DNA of 7,251 bases from Methanocorpusculum sp. (GTDB taxonomy: Archaea > Halobacteriota > Methanomicrobia > Methanomicrobiales > Methanocorpusculaceae). The notes below the pieces were generated by a model that made no database searches, was not told the origin of the DNA, and saw nothing but the letters and a program-made list of their open reading frames with translations. Made by a program: the position numbers and the translations under genes. Location of the stretch: NCBI GenBank assembly GCA_029986195.1, contig DALTYF010000043.1, positions 1 to 7,251 of the forward strand, in the 5' to 3' direction. Of the stretch, positions 6,550 through 7,251 are shown in pieces (position 1 is the first letter of the stretch; each line of letters opens with the position of its first letter).

Positions 6550-6555
6550 TTTTTT
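6550..6555 (+). terminator. oligo-T terminator after the kinase-like gene
   Basis: Six T residues start four bases after the stop codon. A palindrome TTTTCCGGAAAA follows shortly after, within 6560-6580. Together they fit transcription termination before hcp. Confidence 0.45.
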
Positions 6556-6627
6556 GTGAGAATTTTCCGGAAAAATCCCTTCAATACATTTTTTGGTACT
6601 TTCTCCAACTACTTTTGTTTCTGCATC

Positions 6628-6635
6628 CTTATATT
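6628..6635 (+). promoter_or_regulatory. TATA-like box of hcp
   Basis: The sequence CTTATATT lies in the intergenic gap 49 bases before the hcp ATG. With archaeal spacing, transcription would start near 6655-6660, giving a leader of about 25-30 bases that includes the ribosome binding site. Confidence 0.55.
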
Positions 6636-6641
6636 GTAGTA

Positions 6642-6666
6642 TCCGTCCGGACCCTCTTTGGACGGA
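6642..6666 (+). promoter_or_regulatory. 7-bp inverted repeat at the hcp transcription start, candidate operator
   Basis: TCCGTCC at 6642-6648 and GGACGGA at 6660-6666 are perfect inverted repeats separated by 11 bases. The dyad starts 6 bases past the TATA-like box and covers the predicted transcription start, where an archaeal repressor would block initiation. It could instead be a hairpin in the 5' leader. No regulator can be named. Confidence 0.45.
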
Positions 6667-6670
6667 AACC

Positions 6671-6674
6671 GGAG
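6671..6674 (+). promoter_or_regulatory. ribosome binding site of hcp
   Basis: GGAG lies 9 bases before the ATG at 6684 and supports that start, which also gives the conserved N-terminal cysteine pattern. Confidence 0.6.
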
Positions 6675-6683
6675 AATATTACC

Positions 6684-7251
6684 ATGTTTTGCCAACAATG
6701 TGAGGAAACCGCACGGGGCCTCGGCTGTACAGCCGGAGGCGTCTGCGGAAAAAGCAACGACACCGCGTGTTATCAGGACGCGGTAAACTTTATTCTGTCA
6801 GGTCTTGCATACCGGAGGATCCACCAGCCGGCGGGAGCAAAAGTCCCGGCCGATACCGCAAAGCAGGACAAAGCGGTTGTGGAAATTTTGTTTGCAACGC
6901 TGACGAACGTCAACTTCGACAAGGAACGGTTCAAAGAGTATCTGAAACTCCTCATCGCCTACCGCGATGCTTATCCGAAGATTCCCGGAGAGCCGAAAGA
7001 GTGTGCATGGATCCCGAAATCCGAGGAGGAGATTATTCACCTCGAAGGCGGTATCGGTCTTCTTGCAATTGAGGACGACAACGAACGGTCACTGTTTTCC
7101 CTGCTGCTGTTCGGACTGAAGGGTATGTGCGCCTACTACTCCCATGCCGAGGTTTTGGGAAAGACCGATCCGGAGATCGTGACCCTCATCTACATGGGTC
7201 TTGCCTCACGGTTCGAAAAGTACACCGTTGCAGAGCGGAAGGCACTGGTTC
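6684..7251 (+). CDS. hcp: hybrid cluster protein / hydroxylamine reductase, N-terminal part
   Basis: The gene runs off the right window edge; 189 codons are present out of a family length of roughly 430-550. The N-terminus MFCQQCEETARGLGC gives C3, C6, C15 and C21, a C-x2-C-x8-C-x5-C pattern that holds the proximal Fe-S cluster in Hcp. The rest of the visible part (LEGGIGLLAIEDDN, LLLFGLKGMCAYYSHAEVLG) is the family's helical domain; GLKGMCAYYSHA is typical. The ligands of the hybrid Fe-S-O cluster lie beyond the window. Hcp proteins reduce nitric oxide or hydroxylamine and are linked to nitrosative and oxidative stress in anaerobes. The gene appears to have its own promoter, with a TATA-like box, a dyad over the start site and a ribosome binding site, so it is probably an independently regulated unit. 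Confidence 0.95.
   Translation, partial: MFCQQCEETARGLGCTAGGVCGKSNDTACYQDAVNFILSGLAYRRIHQPAGAKVPADTAKQDKAVVEILFATLTNVNFDKERFKEYLKLLIAYRDAYPKIPGEPKECAWIPKSEEEIIHLEGGIGLLAIEDDNERSLFSLLLFGLKGMCAYYSHAEVLGKTDPEIVTLIYMGLASRFEKYTVAERKALV

Overview
The window looks like a chromosomal segment from a methanogenic archaeon, most likely of the order Methanomicrobiales. That is a judgement from protein character, not a database result. The supporting signs are an archaeal-type Tsr3 rRNA-modifying enzyme, a Cys-rich protein beside a radical SAM enzyme, TATA-like boxes with short or absent leaders, oligo-T terminators, and moderately GC-rich coding DNA.

Layout. (1) 1-1026 (+): a radical SAM protein, cut by the left window edge and broken by an imperfect 85-bp tandem duplication. 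(2) 1078-1899 (+): an uncharacterised Cys-rich protein. It overlaps by 8 bp with (3) nfo, endonuclease IV, 1892-2737 (+), followed directly by (4) a small DUF3781-like protein, 2743-3003 (+). These genes are co-directional and tightly packed, so they probably form one operon that ends at a T-run at 3004. (5) 3004-3261: a roughly 260-bp AT-rich gap with T-runs and no convincing gene. (6) 3262-4092 (-): a fusion of a TudS/DUF523-like [4Fe-4S] desulfidase domain and a nucleoside 2-deoxyribosyltransferase domain. It is divergent from (7) tsr3, 4195-4704 (+). (8) 4759-6546 (+): an ABC1/UbiB/AarF-family kinase-like membrane protein carrying a three-copy 36-bp repeat and two frameshifts. (9) 6684-7251 (+): the N-terminal part of hcp (hybrid cluster protein/hydroxylamine reductase), with a TATA-like box and a 7-bp dyad in its leader region.

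The most striking structure is in the kinase gene. A 36-bp segment that belongs to the normal gene (encoding VRSDDVDAIVAM) occurs three times without a mismatch, separated by non-identical 36-bp and 33-bp segments. The geometry is that of a two-spacer CRISPR array, yet the repeat is host coding sequence and the whole insertion keeps the reading frame. Off-target Cas1-Cas2 spacer integration (a 'neo-CRISPR'), ordinary repeat expansion and misassembly all remain possible. The two frameshifts downstream and the imperfect duplication in the radical SAM gene are a warning that the sequence may be an error-containing draft. The other six genes read cleanly.

Functionally the window mixes Fe-S enzymes (radical SAM, Cys-rich partner, desulfidase-like domain, Hcp), base-excision repair (Nfo), nucleobase metabolism, ribosome maturation (Tsr3) and nitrosative or oxidative stress defence (Hcp). 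There are no tRNA or rRNA genes, no cas genes and no transposases.
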